Source: ZCTH02-B3 sp036563895
GTDB taxonomy: Bacteria; Bacillota; Bacilli; Paenibacillales; Paenibacillaceae
Direction: 5' to 3'
Assembly: GCA_036563895.1 (NCBI GenBank)
Contig: DATCLN010000010.1
Span: forward strand, 1-15,517
DNA: 15,517 bases
The notes below the pieces were generated by a model that saw only the letters and a program-made list of their open reading frames with translations, was not told where the DNA came from and did no database searches. The position numbers and the translations under genes were made by a program. The stretch's first letter is position 1. Every line of letters begins with the position of its first letter. Positions 14,832-15,517 of this stretch are shown one piece after another.

Positions 14832-15517
14832 ATGCGTTTTTCGAAGAGCCTGGCGATCCTTGTCGTTTTTCTTGCCATTTTACTTGCAGCTTGTTCCAAA
14901 AGCGACTCCAATTCTTCCGGCACCGGGGAACCCGCGGCGTCGGCCGAACAACCGGGCGCGCCGTCCGATGCCGCGCCGGCCTCGCCTACGGCATCTTCCG
15001 CGCCCTCGGCGCTTCCGGATTCCCAGGGCGGCGATCCGGCGAATGAACCCGGTGTTCCCGCGAAGTCCGATTTTCCCGTCGAAGAATATGTGGAGCTGCC
15101 CCTTCACCATTATGTGGAAGGAATGAAGCCGCTGAACGACCGGGAAGTGCTGGTCACCGTGCGGGAAGGGGCCACCGGCCAACGGTATGAATACCGGGTG
15201 GACATGGAAGCGCGAACCGTCACCGCGTTGGGCGAAATCCCGGACAGAACCGGCTATGAGAGGGCCAGCCCGACCGGGGAGTGGACGGCGGTGTGGGACT
15301 GGGAAACACCCGGCATCTGGGGAGTGTCCGCCCGCACCGGCGAGAAGGTCCAATGGACGCGGGGCGAAAATGACTGGAGTCCGATCTGGCGCAGCGACGG
15401 CAGCGGCTTCTACTATTTGCACGACACGGGGGAAGATCTGGGCGACGGAGCCGGGCCGAAACATGCGTTGGCTTACTATGACCTGCGGACGGGAAAACAG
15501 GAGGTTCTTCCGTTCGA
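14832..15517 (+). CDS. Lipoprotein with beta-propeller-like domain, 3' end outside window
   Basis: An open frame of at least 228 codons starts at ATG 14832, with GGAAGGTG (14816-14823) upstream, and runs off the right edge. The N terminus MRFSKSLAILVVFLAILLAAC is a lipoprotein signal with lipobox LAAC and acylated C21, so the mature protein should be tethered to the outer face of the membrane. A low-complexity linker rich in Ser, Pro, Ala and Gly follows (about 22-70). The folded part contains repeating units of the type ASPTGEWTAVWD, WSPIWRSDGSGFYYL and YDLRTGKQEVLPF, which resemble TolB/PD40 beta-propeller blades. Function and partners cannot be told from this fragment. It is GC-rich like the core chromosome, in contrast to the PIN gene 31 bases upstream. 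No clear promoter was seen in that gap. Confidence 0.8.
   Translation, partial: MRFSKSLAILVVFLAILLAACSKSDSNSSGTGEPAASAEQPGAPSDAAPASPTASSAPSALPDSQGGDPANEPGVPAKSDFPVEEYVELPLHHYVEGMKPLNDREVLVTVREGATGQRYEYRVDMEARTVTALGEIPDRTGYERASPTGEWTAVWDWETPGIWGVSARTGEKVQWTRGENDWSPIWRSDGSGFYYLHDTGEDLGDGAGPKHALAYYDLRTGKQEVLPF

Overview
The window looks like chromosome from a GC-rich, spore-forming member of the Bacillales. The gene order rpsO - pnp - ylxY-like - mlpA-like - dut - dpaA - dpaB - asd - dapA - RNase J follows the well-known Bacillus subtilis block (rpsO-pnpA-ylxY-mlpA-ymxH-spoVFA-spoVFB-asd-dapG-dapA-rnjB). The two dipicolinate synthase subunits imply endospores. The strong G/C bias at third positions and the long antisense open frames point to a high-GC, possibly Paenibacillaceae-like or thermophilic lineage. 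The genus cannot be fixed from this sequence.

Layout. (1) Positions 1-1320, minus strand: an apparently intact DDE transposase (ISNCY/IS1202-like) whose 3' end lies outside the window. It ends about 70 bp upstream of the rpsO promoter, where the conserved order would normally show truB/ribF. (2) 1391-4219: rpsO with a sigma-A promoter and a highly structured leader, a leaky-looking terminator, then pnp (TTG start) and a strong terminator. (3) 4302-7218: a PdaB/YlxY-like deacetylase-fold protein without the first catalytic Asp, then an M16 peptidase (mlpA type) with its own extended -10 promoter and an overlapping dut, closed by a clear terminator. (4) 7289-8841: dpaA-dpaB with a candidate sigma-K promoter, for dipicolinic acid synthesis in the mother cell. 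(5) 8995-10971: asd and dapA, which supply the diaminopimelate/lysine/dipicolinate branch; the aspartokinase gene dapG that usually sits between them is absent. (6) 10969-12854: RNase J with promoter and terminator. (7) 12855-13124: a gene-free stretch full of palindromes, perhaps the remains of an insertion sequence. (8) 13125-14800: a two-gene accessory module, an XRE-ImmA/IrrE metallopeptidase followed 2 bp later by a DUF4411-type PIN nuclease. It is visibly more AT-rich than its surroundings and is probably a horizontally acquired toxin-antitoxin or defence-type unit. (9) 14832-end: the 5' part of a lipoprotein gene with a Pro/Ala/Ser linker and beta-propeller-like sequence.

How the genes fit together: asd and dapA make dihydrodipicolinate precursors, which DpaAB oxidises to dipicolinate for the spore core. 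PNPase and RNase J are two main RNA decay enzymes, here bracketing the cluster. The most interesting parts are the accessory PIN/ImmA module, the palindrome-rich stretch before it and the structured rpsO leader. No CRISPR array, tRNA or rRNA was seen.
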